The notes beneath the pieces were generated by a model. That model was given only the letters and a program-made list of their open reading frames with translations. It searched no databases and was not told where the DNA came from. Position numbers and translations under genes: made by a program. DNA of 64,000 nt from positions 3,472,001 through 3,536,000 of the forward strand of contig CM034412.1 of the NCBI GenBank assembly GCA_019925095.2, written 5' to 3'. This document shows, piece after piece, positions 63,548-64,000 of this stretch. Source of the DNA: Dendrolimus kikuchii. Its lineage: Eukaryota; Arthropoda; Insecta; Lepidoptera; Lasiocampidae. Position 1 is the first letter of the stretch. Each line of letters starts with the position of its first letter.

Positions 63548-63838
63548 GGTAACACTAAACAGGACTAGAAAATTAAGACCGAAACAAATTGTCAGCCGCA
63601 TTCATAAGCAGTGGTTGACGGCAGTGACTAAGATGTGTGCACTATCATTTTAGACGCGGCTTCAAAGTCGCCAACTCTGCTTAAAGAAACCGCGTTGTCA
63701 ACTCCTAAAAAGCACTACATTGAGACGTATTTCGAAAAAAGCGATAAAAATACAGTAACAACAAAAGATAAATCATGTTATTATAAAAACTTGTTTTTTG
63801 ACGATCATATTCCGATACACGTCAATAGTTCAGTATAG
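63548..63838 (+). other. Candidate terminal exon(s), weak
   Basis: A good acceptor (pyrimidine tract and ttattccag at about 63537-63547) is followed by an open frame TLNRTRKLRPKQIVSRIHKQ to a TAG at 63651-63653. That TAG is itself part of an acceptor-like cattttag, followed by another open stretch ending DDHIPIHVNSSV with a stop at 63838. The frames do not join. One of the two may be a real last exon of a gene whose other exons are not visible. No family recognised. Confidence 0.25.
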
Positions 63839-64000
63839 AGTCATAGAATTTTAAAAAGTGCTAAATAGAACGCTAATTACTAAATATTATTTTAAAGTTC
63901 TAAAAGAGATTAAAAAAAGCATAAGTCCTAGCGCCAAAAGCGCCATGTTGGTTACAGTGCGCGGCTTGCGGCCTTGTACACAAGCAGCTTCTATTTTTAT

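Overview
The window looks like nuclear DNA from a lepidopteran insect (moth or butterfly). It is AT-rich, has GT-AG introns, and is packed with transposon families whose ends match those typical of Lepidoptera: Helitron-like elements ending in CTAG after a GC hairpin, tRNA-headed SINEs, a very common ~300 bp SINE-like unit, RTE-like LINE tails ending in (TGTA)n, and R1-like and Jockey/CR1-like LINE debris. The species cannot be named from the sequence.

Two protein-coding genes can be built exon by exon. Positions 6943-36901 (+) hold the last 13 coding exons of mitochondrial glycerol-3-phosphate acyltransferase 1 (GPAM; minotaur in Drosophila). They give 760 codons plus a stop, with every intron phase consistent and acyltransferase blocks I-IV present. 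The N-terminal exons were not found and are probably upstream of the window. Positions 50245-57700 (-) hold a four-exon gene for a 577-residue protein with about eight U1/matrin-type C2H2 zinc fingers (C-x2-C...H-x5-H). It is probably an RNA-binding protein, and I do not recognise an ortholog. The two genes converge, with about 13 kb between their stop codons.

Layout. 1-6942: only repeats. 6943-37052: GPAM exons with repeat-loaded introns; the largest intron (15944-22009) holds a short solo LTR, a 534 bp tandem duplication and a hairpin-flanked Ty3/gypsy integrase scrap. 37053-50244: gene-poor region with a P-element-like transposon (41032-43509, perfect 8 bp target duplication, THAP-like first exon), a MITE family in three copies, and a diverged ~116 bp tandem repeat (46008-46560). 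50245-57700: zinc-finger gene, with a solo LTR split by an RTE insertion in its first intron. 57709-64000: repeats, a frameshifted coding-like relic (58008-58323), a tRNA-Trp 3' fragment that carries a CCA (61998-62046), and a weak candidate terminal exon near the right edge.

The most unusual items are the intact-ended but coding-decayed P-like element, the tandem array that keeps a pre-insertion copy beside two filled copies, two solo LTRs of one family that share the same ATAT target, an RTE insertion only 45 bp long bounded by a 14 bp duplication, and the inverted-repeat cluster around the integrase fragment. I found no CRISPR array, bacterial operon or clearly new multi-gene system.
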